Source: Clostridium tunisiense TJ
GTDB lineage: Bacteria > Bacillota > Clostridia > Clostridiales > Clostridiaceae
Reading direction: 5' to 3'
DNA length: 64,000 nucleotides
NCBI RefSeq assembly: GCF_000300195.1
Contig: NZ_AMQH01000011.1
Span: 186,001-250,000 of the forward strand
The stretch's first letter is position 1. The number at the start of each line of letters is the position of its first letter. A program made the position numbers and the translations under genes. Below, one piece after another: positions 35,905 through 45,000 of the stretch. The notes beneath the pieces were generated by a model. It saw nothing but the letters and a program-made list of their open reading frames with translations. It did not search any database and was not told the origin of the DNA.

Positions 35905-36297
35905 CTATCTTTGACAAAAACAGAACGGATGCCCAGCAGGGTCAATCATAACTGTCCAATCATCTGAAAACTGAACAGGAGTTACAGCAGCCCCACAGTT
36001 GATAGCGTGTTGGATAGCTTTTTTTGTGTCTGATACGGCAAAGTCCAAATGAATACTTTTCTGTTGCTCATTAGGATTATCCGGCCAAACAGGAGGTTTA
36101 TAGTCAGCTTCTTCTTGGAATATCAAGAAAGGAGTTATTCCTGTTTTGCTTACAGATATCCATTCTGGATCATCGTTATGCTTTTGCCACCCCAATAGCT
36201 TTGCATAGAAGTCAGCTAATGCGTTTGCATTTTGACAGTCAATTACTACCGAGAATATCCTAATGCTTAACTCTTTATCACTTTTTATTTCACTCAT
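35905..36297 (-). CDS. VOC family (glyoxalase/bleomycin-resistance fold) protein
   Basis: A 130-residue VOC protein: FSVVIDCQNANALADFYAKL at the start, then KSIHLDFAVSDTKKAIQHAI and MIDPAGHPFCFCQ at the end, the standard two-motif layout. Paired His/Glu positions suggest a metal site, but whether it is an enzyme (lyase, thiol transfer) or a drug-binding protein is open. It lies alone with 220 bases of non-coding DNA upstream. Confidence 0.85.
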   Translation of the reverse strand: MSEIKSDKELSIRIFSVVIDCQNANALADFYAKLLGWQKHNDDPEWISVSKTGITPFLIFQEEADYKPPVWPDNPNEQQKSIHLDFAVSDTKKAIQHAINCGAAVTPVQFSDDWTVMIDPAGHPFCFCQR

Positions 36298-36409
36298 AAT
36301 TTATCTTTAGTGAGAGAGTGTATAATAAGTACCAAACCTCACTAAAACTCACCTCTTTTCTATATCTAGTGTACATTCCTAGACACAGATTGATTTTATT
36401 TTCATTATA

Positions 36410-36440
36410 CATAGACTACATATAATCTATGTGGTCTATG
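36410..36440. promoter_or_regulatory. 31-bp dyad symmetry
   Basis: CATAGAC and GTCTATG at the edges, with ACATA/TATGT inside, form an interrupted dyad. It lies between the interrupted methyltransferase and the VOC gene. There is no U-run, so an operator or a weak terminator are both possible. Confidence 0.4.
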
Positions 36441-36521
36441 ATTTATTGCTTGTGTATAACCTATTAATAACTATGTGTGTAATTCGTCATATGAGAATAT
36501 TAACTGGTAACTTTATCCTAT

Positions 36522-37175
36522 TTATATCTTTCTTGCTAATATTCCTGCTGTATGATGATAATGAGGTTCACCATGTCCATCGTCTATAATATTTTCTTCA
36601 AAGTATTTAATTATCTCCCAATGTTTAAACATCATTCTTAATTCATTGTCCTTAAAACCAGTTACCCATGTACCTATCTTATCTGAATAATAGGTATCCT
36701 CATTTTTTATTTCTGCAAGTTCATATTGGCGGCTAAATGCATTATCGTGAATTGTGAATACCGTAACATACATATATCCACCATCTTGTACGTTATTTTT
36801 TAGTCTTTGAATAACCTGGATTGATGCTGCTTTATCTAAAAAATTAAGTGCACCACCTGTAGAAAGAACTAAATCATATTTGTTATTATCATAATAGTCA
36901 AATACTGAAATAACCTCTGTCTCGATGTTCAATCCAATACTTGCAGCATTTTTGCTCAAAAGTTTTAAACCTTCTCTTGATATATCTATAGCCTTTACTC
37001 TTATTCCTTCTCTAGCAAGAAATATTGAATGTCTTCCATTACCTGCCCCCGCATCAAGACTTGTTTCGATCGGGTGTTCTCTTACTATCCTTGCAATTAT
37101 TTCATCTGGTTTCTCTAAATACCCATCAGTGTCTGAATAAATTTTATTTCATACATTCATTTTAATATCACTCAT
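36522..37175 (-). pseudogene. SAM-dependent methyltransferase interrupted by a UGA codon
   Basis: From the ATG at 37175, with a strong GAGGGAGGGG upstream, the frame reads MSDIKMNV, then TGA (37149-37151), then NKIYSDTDGYLEKPDEIIAR and onwards without another stop to 36522. The rest holds a normal core (SLDAGAGNGRHSIFLAREG, VKAIDIS, YDLVLSTGGALNFL). Homologous proteins usually have Trp where the TGA lies (WNKIY-type start), so a single TGG-to-TGA change fits. No alternative start occurs before codon 73, which is past motif I. It is probably a very young pseudogene; readthrough or a base-call error are alternatives. Confidence 0.75.
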
Positions 37176-37225
37176 AAATATCCCCTCCCTCTGAATTTAA
37201 TATTTCCTACTGTTATCCACAGAAC

Positions 37226-37867
37226 TTATATCCTCTCACCATTTTCATACTTAAAATAAACCCCATAAATGTCCATGTTATTATCCACAATTTTAATAAA
37301 TGAACTATCATATAATCCATAAATAGTTCCATACTGTGATGCTTCATAAACTTCTTTCATATGGTCTTCACTTGCAGAATCTAGATGTGGTTCAACATTA
37401 ATGTCCACAAGTCCAATGCCTTCATAAATAGCTAGTTCTGGAATGTTATCATTTATATCTCTTGCTAGCACTACTCTTTTAGCCATATTTATTGAACCAG
37501 CACTCATTCCAATTGTAATCCCTTCTCTCTTCTGCAGAGCAGGAATTAAATTATATTGTTTTAAGTACTCAATTTGCTTTAATGTATTTCCACCTGAAAG
37601 CCAAATCACATCAGCATTTTCTACATATTCAAGAGCTTTTTCTTTGGGAGTTCTATAATCTATGGTGTTAACTTCATTGAAAACAACCTCATTTTCTCTG
37701 AACATGGTGAGAAATACTTGCAGATATTTATCAGTTTTTAAGTGCTCAGCAAAGTCTGATGCAATAAATAACATAGATCCATTGTTATGATAATGTTCTT
37801 TTATGCAATTAATAAAATCCTCAGTAAATCCATATGGAAATCCACTTGTTAAAATCGATACTCTCAT
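37226..37867 (-). CDS. S51-type peptidase (PepE-like)
   Basis: A 213-residue S51-family protein. It has VIWLSGGNTLKQIEYL and the nucleophile elbow GMSAGS (S122), and VDINVEPHLD with the candidate His. Closely related in plan to the gene at 27632 but not nearly identical. The last 100 bases are duplicated at 35727-35808 as a broken fragment. Probably cytoplasmic; it may cleave Asp-containing dipeptides or act on a related amide, unproven. Confidence 0.83.
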   Translation of the reverse strand: MRVSILTSGFPYGFTEDFINCIKEHYHNNGSMLFIASDFAEHLKTDKYLQVFLTMFRENEVVFNEVNTIDYRTPKEKALEYVENADVIWLSGGNTLKQIEYLKQYNLIPALQKREGITIGMSAGSINMAKRVVLARDINDNIPELAIYEGIGLVDINVEPHLDSASEDHMKEVYEASQYGTIYGLYDSSFIKIVDNNMDIYGVYFKYENGERI

Positions 37868-37908
37868 TTCTCATTCCCCCTAACGTGCTATAAAGCTTAA
37901 TAATTCAA

Positions 37909-38598
37909 TTAGCTACTTAGCTTTCTAATAAGCTCTTCCGCTACTTTAATTGAGTTTAGTGCTGCTAATTCCACATTACTTTTAAAAGATTCCGAACCAT
38001 TCTCATCAGCATTATCTGACATAGATCGAATAACTATAAAGGGAATTTTATTAACATAGCAGCTATGAGCTACACTAGCACTTTCCATATCCACACATAA
38101 AGGGTTAAATCTTTCTATTAAATCTTCTCTTTCATTGTGTGTAATAAAGGCTTCTCCAGTAATTATCCTTCCAATATAGCATTTATTCTGAGGTTCTATT
38201 TCTTTGCCAACTTCTTCGCATAAGCTTAACAACCTTCCATCTGCTCTAAAATATATATCCTCCATCCAAGGATGGTATTCTGTTAAAATTCCACCTTTCA
38301 CATCATGGTAAGCTATTTCATTTGAAATAACTGTATCTCCAATTTTAAGCCTTTTATTTAAGGCACCAGCAACTCCAGTTAAAATAACCCGAGTAACTCC
38401 AAAGCTATCAATTAAAATTTGTGTTGCAATAGCAGCATTTACTTTACAAACTCCACATAATACTGCTACTACTTCAACCCCTTCATAAGTTCCTGAGTAA
38501 AACTTTAACATAGCTTTTTCACAAAGCTTTTTATCTTCTATCTTATCTATAAATGGCTGTATTTCTTTTTCTGTAGGTCCAATTATTCCTATTCTCAT
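37909..38598 (-). CDS. mtnN: 5'-methylthioadenosine/S-adenosylhomocysteine nucleosidase
   Basis: A 229-residue MTA/SAH nucleosidase. It splits the adenine from MTA and SAH, the by-products of methyltransferases and polyamine synthesis. The E12 base region, the TGVAGAL ribose-binding loop, VDMESASVAH with E172 and RSMSDNAD with catalytic D195 are all present. It fits well in an island with several methyltransferases, whose product SAH it would remove, but most clostridia carry an MTAN elsewhere too, so this may be a second copy. Confidence 0.9.
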   Translation of the reverse strand: MRIGIIGPTEKEIQPFIDKIEDKKLCEKAMLKFYSGTYEGVEVVAVLCGVCKVNAAIATQILIDSFGVTRVILTGVAGALNKRLKIGDTVISNEIAYHDVKGGILTEYHPWMEDIYFRADGRLLSLCEEVGKEIEPQNKCYIGRIITGEAFITHNEREDLIERFNPLCVDMESASVAHSCYVNKIPFIVIRSMSDNADENGSESFKSNVELAALNSIKVAEELIRKLSS

Positions 38599-38614
38599 TT
38601 TTCTCCCCCATGTA

Positions 38615-39076
38615 TTAATTCCTATGCAATATAAATCTTTGGTGTGGATAGTTTCTATCTATAAGTAACTCATCCTCCACAAATCCAAACTTCTTATACA
38701 GTGCTCTTGGAGCTATTCCCTTCTCATCATCTTCTCGAAAAGTCATAACCAAAATATCCTCACCTTTTGGTAAGAGACAAAGCATTTCCTCAACCATTGC
38801 AGCACCTATGCCCCTTTGTCTATACTCTGGATGCACCGCCATACAGGATAAACATTTTTGGTTGTAAGAAAATATTAGAACTCCAACAACTTTTTCTTTG
38901 TGTTTAACACAAATTGCAGAATTTCTATTAATATTTTTAATTACAACCTGTTTGTAGTCATTTATTTCTTTATCTGTATCTAACCCTGGGAAGTTATGTT
39001 TTACAACTTCCACCAGTTCCATCCAAGAGCCTAAATCACTTAACTCTGCCATTTTTAGTTGAAGCTTCTTATCCAT
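38615..39076 (-). CDS. GNAT acetyltransferase
   Basis: A 153-residue GNAT protein with CMAVHPEYRQRGIGAAMVEE as its CoA loop and YKKFGFVEDELLIDRNYPHQ at the end. It starts the island at the high-coordinate end, 16 bases before the mtnN gene and 37 bases after the ABC permease gene, so it could be read from the riboswitch-controlled ABC operon. Substrate unknown. Confidence 0.86.
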   Translation of the reverse strand: MDKKLQLKMAELSDLGSWMELVEVVKHNFPGLDTDKEINDYKQVVIKNINRNSAICVKHKEKVVGVLIFSYNQKCLSCMAVHPEYRQRGIGAAMVEEMLCLLPKGEDILVMTFREDDEKGIAPRALYKKFGFVEDELLIDRNYPHQRFILHRN

Positions 39077-39113
39077 AGCCCCGCCTCCTAATCCTTCAAA
39101 GGTAATATATTTT

Positions 39114-39911
39114 TTAAAGTTTGTTTATAATCAAGTTTCCTGATTCGTATTTTTTAAGTCCTTTATAAAAGGCGGTATAAGCAATGATTATCCACATAAC
39201 TGCTACTGCTAGCACAGAAAATAACATTGGTAAATTAAAGTTGCTTATAATTCTAGCGGGCATATATACCATGAAAGCAGCCGGTATTATGGTATATAAA
39301 ACATACCTAAGTCCACCTTTAAATATGCCTTCTGGATATATGGTAAAGCTTATTAGAAATTCAGTGGTAAGTTGTGCAATACCTTCGGTGTTACCACTAT
39401 AAAAACTTAAAGCATGTATGGTTACTAAAACTGAAGCAAAGATTAGTGCACCTGTAATTATAAAGAGTAAAAATAACCCAAAGGCTTTAATATTAAAGCC
39501 CTTAATAAAGAAAAATAAAATAACTCCATATAAGGTGTCTCCCCAAGCTGAAACTATAGTCTTTGAACAAAGAATGTTTATTAAAGGGTCCTTAGGCTGT
39601 AATAAATAGGTGTCTAATTCTCCATTTAAAATCATTCTAGTAATTTGATTTACATTGCCAAAAGTTATGAAGCAAAGTCCAAAACTTGCTGAAGATATTG
39701 CCCAAAGCATCATTACATCTGTAAAGCCATAGCCACCTATAGTATTTACATTGTTAAATAGTATCCACCAGAAAAATATGAAAGCAGAATTATTTAATGC
39801 CATTCCAAAGCACTGCATTAAAAAGCTTACCCTATATTCCATCACTGCAGATAAATTGAATTTAAAATAAAAACCCATGAGCTTTAAGCTCTTTTTAACC
39901 TCCATTAACAT
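39114..39911 (-). CDS. ABC-2 permease (second subunit)
   Basis: A 265-residue integral membrane protein with about six helices, of the COG3694-like ABC-2 permease group (VMMLWAISSASFGLCFITFG, NGELDTYLLQPKDPLIN). The block GELDTYLLQP corresponds to the conserved cytoplasmic loop that touches the ATPase. It overlaps the first permease gene by 17 bases and has no ribosome site of its own, so it is translationally coupled. Together with the other two genes it forms a heteromeric exporter. Confidence 0.85.
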   Translation of the reverse strand: MLMEVKKSLKLMGFYFKFNLSAVMEYRVSFLMQCFGMALNNSAFIFFWWILFNNVNTIGGYGFTDVMMLWAISSASFGLCFITFGNVNQITRMILNGELDTYLLQPKDPLINILCSKTIVSAWGDTLYGVILFFFIKGFNIKAFGLFLLFIITGALIFASVLVTIHALSFYSGNTEGIAQLTTEFLISFTIYPEGIFKGGLRYVLYTIIPAAFMVYMPARIISNFNLPMLFSVLAVAVMWIIIAYTAFYKGLKKYESGNLIINKL

Positions 39912-40692
39912 TTAAGTTCTTTGCCCCCTTTCTGTATAAAATCATAGCTAGCAAGAAAAATCCTATTAAATAAATTATTTGTATTCCAAAACCTTTGTAA
40001 AACGCACTGAAGGAAAAATCTACTGCAAGCTTTCCTGGTACATAAGTTACGTAGGCAAAGGGTAAATACTGTGATATATTCTTAAGCCAATTAGGAAAAA
40101 GCTCTATTGGCATTAACATTCCACCTAAAGTAAAAATAAGCTTTGAATAAATCCAAAAGAAAGCACTATTTTCTTCAAACCAAAAGGAGGTTAAGGCTAA
40201 GGATATATAAATAAAGAAATTTATAAAGCAACCTACCATTAAGGATAAAAATATAAAAGGTAGATGTGCAAAGTTGAACCCTTGCAAAGTTCCTACATAA
40301 ATTAATCCTACTAAAATTCCTATAATTCCATTGGTCAAAAGCTTTACCCCTACTTCTCCAAGAAAATAAGAAAAACAATATAATACATAGTTATAGGGTT
40401 TGTTTAAAAGATAAGCTATATTTCCACTTTTAACATCTTCATTTACTTGAAGGTGTACCTCTGTTCTTGAAAGAGTTATTAGTTCTGTAACTACTAAATA
40501 CCAAATCATTTGATTTAAGGTAAACCCTCCAACTAAAGCTCCCTTTTCACTGTAAATGGCTTTCCAAAGCATTAGATATATAAACATAATAAAGATGAAA
40601 AATATATTCTTACCTAAGAAGTTCCAAAAATATACTAGGCTGTTTGCCATGGTGATTTTTGAAATTTGACCATACTTACGAATTAATTGCAT
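39895..40692 (-). CDS. ABC-2 permease (first subunit)
   Basis: A 265-residue membrane protein with six helices, of the COG4587-like ABC-2 group. VKSGNIAYLLNKPYNYVLYC is the cytoplasmic coupling loop. The ATG at 40692 is preferred over the GTG at 40701 because GGTGAG lies upstream. It overlaps the ATPase gene by 17 bases. Pairs with the other permease as a heterodimer. Confidence 0.85.
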   Translation of the reverse strand: MQLIRKYGQISKITMANSLVYFWNFLGKNIFFIFIMFIYLMLWKAIYSEKGALVGGFTLNQMIWYLVVTELITLSRTEVHLQVNEDVKSGNIAYLLNKPYNYVLYCFSYFLGEVGVKLLTNGIIGILVGLIYVGTLQGFNFAHLPFIFLSLMVGCFINFFIYISLALTSFWFEENSAFFWIYSKLIFTLGGMLMPIELFPNWLKNISQYLPFAYVTYVPGKLAVDFSFSAFYKGFGIQIIYLIGFFLLAMILYRKGAKNLNVNGG

Positions 40693-41680
40693 AGTTCTCA
40701 CCGCCCTTTTTTTGTGTATAAATTAGTGAGATTACCTCCTCTAGGGGTGCTTCTGATATGGTGATATCATTAACCTTTCCACATTTTATAAGTGTTGTTA
40801 ATACCTCATCTATATCCTGTTTTGTGGTATCAACTTGTACCTTTACTGCATTTCCTTTATGCTTTATTATATTTAAATTTGAATCCTGTAAATTTACAGT
40901 GTCACTGTACTTAATGTGGATTTCCTTTTTATTTAGATAATCATACTTAAGACTTTTTATGGTTTCATTTAGTACTACTTCTCCATGGTTTATTATGATA
41001 GCTCTTTTACATAACTGCTCAATGTCTCCAGCATCATGGGAAGTTAAGAAAATTGTAGTCTTCTCTTCCTTATTTAACTGTAAAATAAGCTCTCTAATTT
41101 TTTGTTTAACCACAACATCTAGTCCAATGGTTGGCTCATCCAAGAATATTATTTCTGGCTCATGTAAAATTGAAGCTGCAATTTCACAGCGAATTCTTTG
41201 TCCTAAAGATAGTTTTCTAACAGGTACATCCATTAAATCTCCTATTTCAAAAACTTCCTTAAGCATTTCAATTCTCTTTTTAAGCTTTTCCTTATCCATT
41301 TCATAAATATTTCCCAGTAAATTAAAACTGTCTAATGGAGGTAAGTGAAACCAAAGTTGTGATTTCTGTCCAAACACTGTACCTATTTTATAAGATAACT
41401 CTCTTCTATCTTTAGCTGGATTTAATCCTAGAACCTCAATATTTCCTGAGGATGGATATAAAATTCCAGTCATCATTTTAATTGTTGTTGATTTTCCTGC
41501 TCCATTTGGTCCAATAAAAGCTAATATTTCTCCCTTTTCTACTTGAAAGGAAATATCCTTTACAGCTTTCACTTCCTTATAGGAAGGTGCAAACATTGAT
41601 TTTATGCTTCCACTTAGCCCTGGTTCTTTTGTTTTTACCTTAAAAGTTTTGCATAGATTATTTACCTTGATGATGCTCAT
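40676..41680 (-). CDS. ABC transporter ATP-binding protein
   Basis: A 334-residue ABC ATPase of the NatA/COG4586-like group. Walker A is GPNGAGKSTT (57-66), followed by the signature LSLGQR, Walker B IIFLDEPTIGLD and the H-loop TSHD. The C-terminal extension of about 100 residues is typical of the group. It drives export by the two permeases encoded after it. The operon is controlled by the ykkC-class riboswitch about 150 bases upstream. Substrate unknown, but the riboswitch suggests guanidine-like or nucleotide-stress related export. Confidence 0.9.
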   Translation of the reverse strand: MSIIKVNNLCKTFKVKTKEPGLSGSIKSMFAPSYKEVKAVKDISFQVEKGEILAFIGPNGAGKSTTIKMMTGILYPSSGNIEVLGLNPAKDRRELSYKIGTVFGQKSQLWFHLPPLDSFNLLGNIYEMDKEKLKKRIEMLKEVFEIGDLMDVPVRKLSLGQRIRCEIAASILHEPEIIFLDEPTIGLDVVVKQKIRELILQLNKEEKTTIFLTSHDAGDIEQLCKRAIIINHGEVVLNETIKSLKYDYLNKKEIHIKYSDTVNLQDSNLNIIKHKGNAVKVQVDTTKQDIDEVLTTLIKCGKVNDITISEAPLEEVISLIYTQKKGGENYAINS

Positions 41681-41829
41681 AAAAGCGCCCCCCTTTTTTT
41701 TATTTGTATATTAATAATTAAGACTTTGTTTATACATGAAATCTTTTAATAATTAATATCTTATTGCAATAAATTGTGCACTGATTTAATTGCAACTTTC
41801 ATGATTACTATTTAGCCTTAAAAATTTGT

Positions 41830-41962
41830 AAAAAAATAAAGCCTAAAGTACAAATCTCATAGGTTGAGACTCGTCCTTTAGGCTTTTTTCCTAAAAGTGT
41901 AGATAAAATCCTGCATCGCTCGGACCAGACATGTTTCCATCGGAACCCTAGATGCACTCTCA
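41830..41962 (-). ncRNA. ykkC-class riboswitch with transcription terminator
   Basis: On the minus strand the two hallmark strings CTAGGGTTCCG and CTGGTCCGAG are present, joined by a short ATG-gaaa-CAT hairpin and closed by GCATC/GATGC. The second domain, ACACTTTTAGGAAAAAAGCC then TAAAGGACGAG, matches the ykkC P3 layout. Outer TGAGA/TCTCA closes the aptamer. GCCTAAAG and TCTCA can instead pair with downstream CTTTAGGC and TGAGA to form a terminator followed by TTTATTTTTTT (41840-41830). So ligand binding should prevent termination. GAGCGA after GGTCC, rather than GAGAGA, hints at the nucleotide-sensing subtype 2 (ppGpp/PRPP) rather than guanidine; this is not certain. Confidence 0.85.
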
Positions 41963-41972
41963 TAGTAAGTCA

Positions 41973-42001
41973 ATTATAGTATATTTAGAAACATTTGTAA
42001 A
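41973..42001 (-). promoter_or_regulatory. Sigma-A promoter of the riboswitch-ABC operon
   Basis: TTTACA (42001-41996), a 17-base spacer and TATAAT (41978-41973) on the minus strand. Transcription would begin about 5-8 bases before the first riboswitch stem, which fits exactly. Confidence 0.85.
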
Positions 42002-42039
42002 TACAGTTTTTATAAAATTCTAAATTGTTTTATAAATAC

Positions 42040-45000
42040 CTAAGGTAGAAGCTCAATAATAAATGCCCAAATACCTCCTATAATCATTCCTATGATGGAG
42101 TCGCACCAATCATTACCTTTGTCTGGATTTCCCTTAATTACTACATTAACTGTTTCAGTTAATGTAGATTGGTTTCCAGCTAAATCAGTAGCAATTACTG
42201 TAATAGTATTCTTTCCTGGTACCAAATCAACATCTATCTTGAAGCTACCCTTTTTATCTATACAGACTTCTTTACCATTTACTGTTACATTCTTAAGATT
42301 CTTATCTTTTACCGTGCCACTAATTTTTATTGATTTTTTATTAATTAACTCCTTATCCTTTGGAAATTTCACTTTAAGCTCAGGCAGTTTTTTGTCTACA
42401 ATTACTTTAACTGGTGCTGATTGAGTTGTTTCTATTTTATTTTCTTCTCCCGTAACCGTAATAGTATTTACTTCTGCAGTAAGCTCTATATTAATTGCAA
42501 AGTTTTTATCCTTGGTTTCTGCTGAGGCTGTTTTCTTTCCATTTACATATACATTAATTTTGCCATCAACATTCATTTTACCTTCAAGAATTATACTGTC
42601 TTTATTTACATAAGTTGTTTCTTTTAAGTTTGTAATTTCAGGTGTTTCAACACTTTGGGTTACTACATTAACCTTCTTTGTTACTGTAGTTTGGTTTCCT
42701 GCTAAGTCCGTAGCTGTTACTGTAATTTGATTTTCTCCCTTTACAGCATCTAAAGCTGTCTTAAAGTTACCTTTTTCATCTACAACTACTTCCTTATCAT
42801 TAACCACTACTTTGTTAAGATATTTATCTGCAACTGTTCCTGTTACTTCAATAGAGGTTGCATTGATTAAAGCTTCATCTGCTGGCACTGTTACCTTTAA
42901 TTCAGGTAAGGTTTTATCTACAATGACCTTAATTGGTACTGACATATCAGAAGTCTTTCCATTAGCTTCACCATTGACTGTAATTGTATTTTCCCCTTCT
43001 TTAAGCTTTAACTCTGCTTTAAACATTTTGTTATCAGTATCAACACTTAAAGCTGAAGCTCCATTTACAAATATATTCACTTTTCCATCCACATTGGTTT
43101 TGCCTTCTAAAGTTACAGTATCTTTGTTTAAATAATTTAATTCTTTTAGATTATTTATCTCCGGCGTTTTTACTTCTTCTGCTGGTGCTTCTGTTTCATA
43201 TTGCATTATTGCTCTAACCATCATAGAACCAGTTATTTTATACTCAGCTATAGGTGTAAGTCCACCATTATAAACATAGCTTCTGTCATTAGCTGTACTA
43301 TTTTTGTCTATACCTATAGCAGGTGATTCTGCTACTGGATATAACTGCTTTGTCACTATATAAAAATCTTTGTCTGTAGAATAATCAAAATCTAATAGAT
43401 TTATTTTATTCCACTGGCCTCTATTTATAGTAATTTCTTTTAAGTCTCCTGCTAATTGTACTTCTCCTTTTTCATCTAAGTAAGCTATACCTATTCCTAT
43501 TTTGTTACCAAGAGCTTTTGAGTGATCATCTACGAAGAAGATATTAGCGTACCCAACTCTTCCATAACTTTTAGGTGTAAATTTAACTCCAAAACCAGCC
43601 CCACTATTTGTAAATGCTGTTGAGGCATCTTTTATGCCATCATCGTAGGATATTTCTTCCTCAGTATTATGGAACTTTCTCATAGCGATGTTAGCTGAAT
43701 TATCTTTTTCACCTTCAACAGTTACTTTAATATTCTCAGTATGGAAGTTTTCATTTGTAACTCTTAAAGTATATTCTCCAGCAAATACTCCCTTGATTGT
43801 AAAGTTTCCTTCAGCATCAGTAGTTACACTTTCATAATTTGAATCTTCCAGAATTCTTACAGTAGCATTAGCTACAGGTGCATTAGAAGCCTTATCTATT
43901 ACTTTACCTACAACATTCCCCTTCTTTATAGGGTCTAACTTAATTTGCTGTGTAATAGTTTGTTCTTCTTTAAGTGATACTTGAACTTCTTTTGGATGAT
44001 ATCCATAAGCAACAGTTCTAAGGGTATAACTTTCCCCTTCTTTGTTCCCTGCATGAGTTATTGTAAAGTTTCCTGTTGCGGGATCAGTCTTTACACTTCT
44101 ACCTGTTTCTAGTATTGTAACAACTGCATCAGCTGGTAAAAAGCCTTCAACAAACTGATCAGCTTGAGCTTTTGGTTCTTGAGTTTCCTCTGCTTGAGTC
44201 TCTGCAGCTGCAGCAATTGAAACAATTGAGTTAGTGTTATTATTTGACACACTAGCTTTTGGTAATACAGCTACTGAATCAATATACCATCCTGGTGCAC
44301 CCATTAATCCGTTAGTATATAGATAAAATCTTACTTTAACTGATTTTCCTTTATAAGCGGATAAATCTAATGAAAGTGTTTCCCACTTCTTAGCCCCCTT
44401 CATAGAATCTTTTAAAACAGTCCAAGTAGTACCATTGTCCTCTGATATTTGCACATTTGCAAAATCATCAGTTCCATTGTATACATAGCTATAAGCATCT
44501 AACCAGTGATCAACAGATAATACTGTTTCTTCATCAGCTGGTAGATTTATAGCTGGTGTATCTAAATATCCTGCATGGTCATAGGAATAATTACCCGCAA
44601 GATTAGTTGCCCATACCTTAGTTCCTGTTAATGCAGCTTTTGGTCCAGAGGTTGGTGCTCCCCATGCCCAGTCATTATTTTTACCTTTATCTGATAAGAT
44701 TCCAGTGGTAAATCCACCATTATCTTTTTCAAAATTTGTATAGAATATCTTTTTAATTTCTTTGTAGTCAAGTGCTACTTCTTGTGAATATACACTTTCA
44801 TTTCCTGTGAAATCAACAGAAGTTACCACATAATAGTACATTCCTGTTTTTACATCAGTATCTGTGTAATAAGGATTAATTGTAGTTGCAATATTACTAT
44901 ATGGTCCCCCTTGAGTAGTTCCACGATATATATTATATTGTTTAAAATCCGAGGTAGTAACCTTATTCCAATTTAAAGCTACACCTGATTTGTTAATAGC

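Noticed and set aside
36522-37175. UGA as a selenocysteine codon
   Set aside because: The site matches a Trp position rather than a Cys, and no stem-loop element of the needed type was seen after it.
26293-39076. Chromosomal integron cassette array
   Set aside because: No integrase gene and no repeated recombination-site hairpins between the genes were found.
41841-41883. Plain terminator of the subtilase gene
   Set aside because: The hairpin shares both arms with a ykkC-type aptamer and lies downstream of a clear promoter, so it is the riboswitch's expression platform.
42092-43135. Plus-strand ORFs inside the subtilase
   Set aside because: Antisense frames kept open by the repetitive Ig-domain coding sequence; no ribosome sites.
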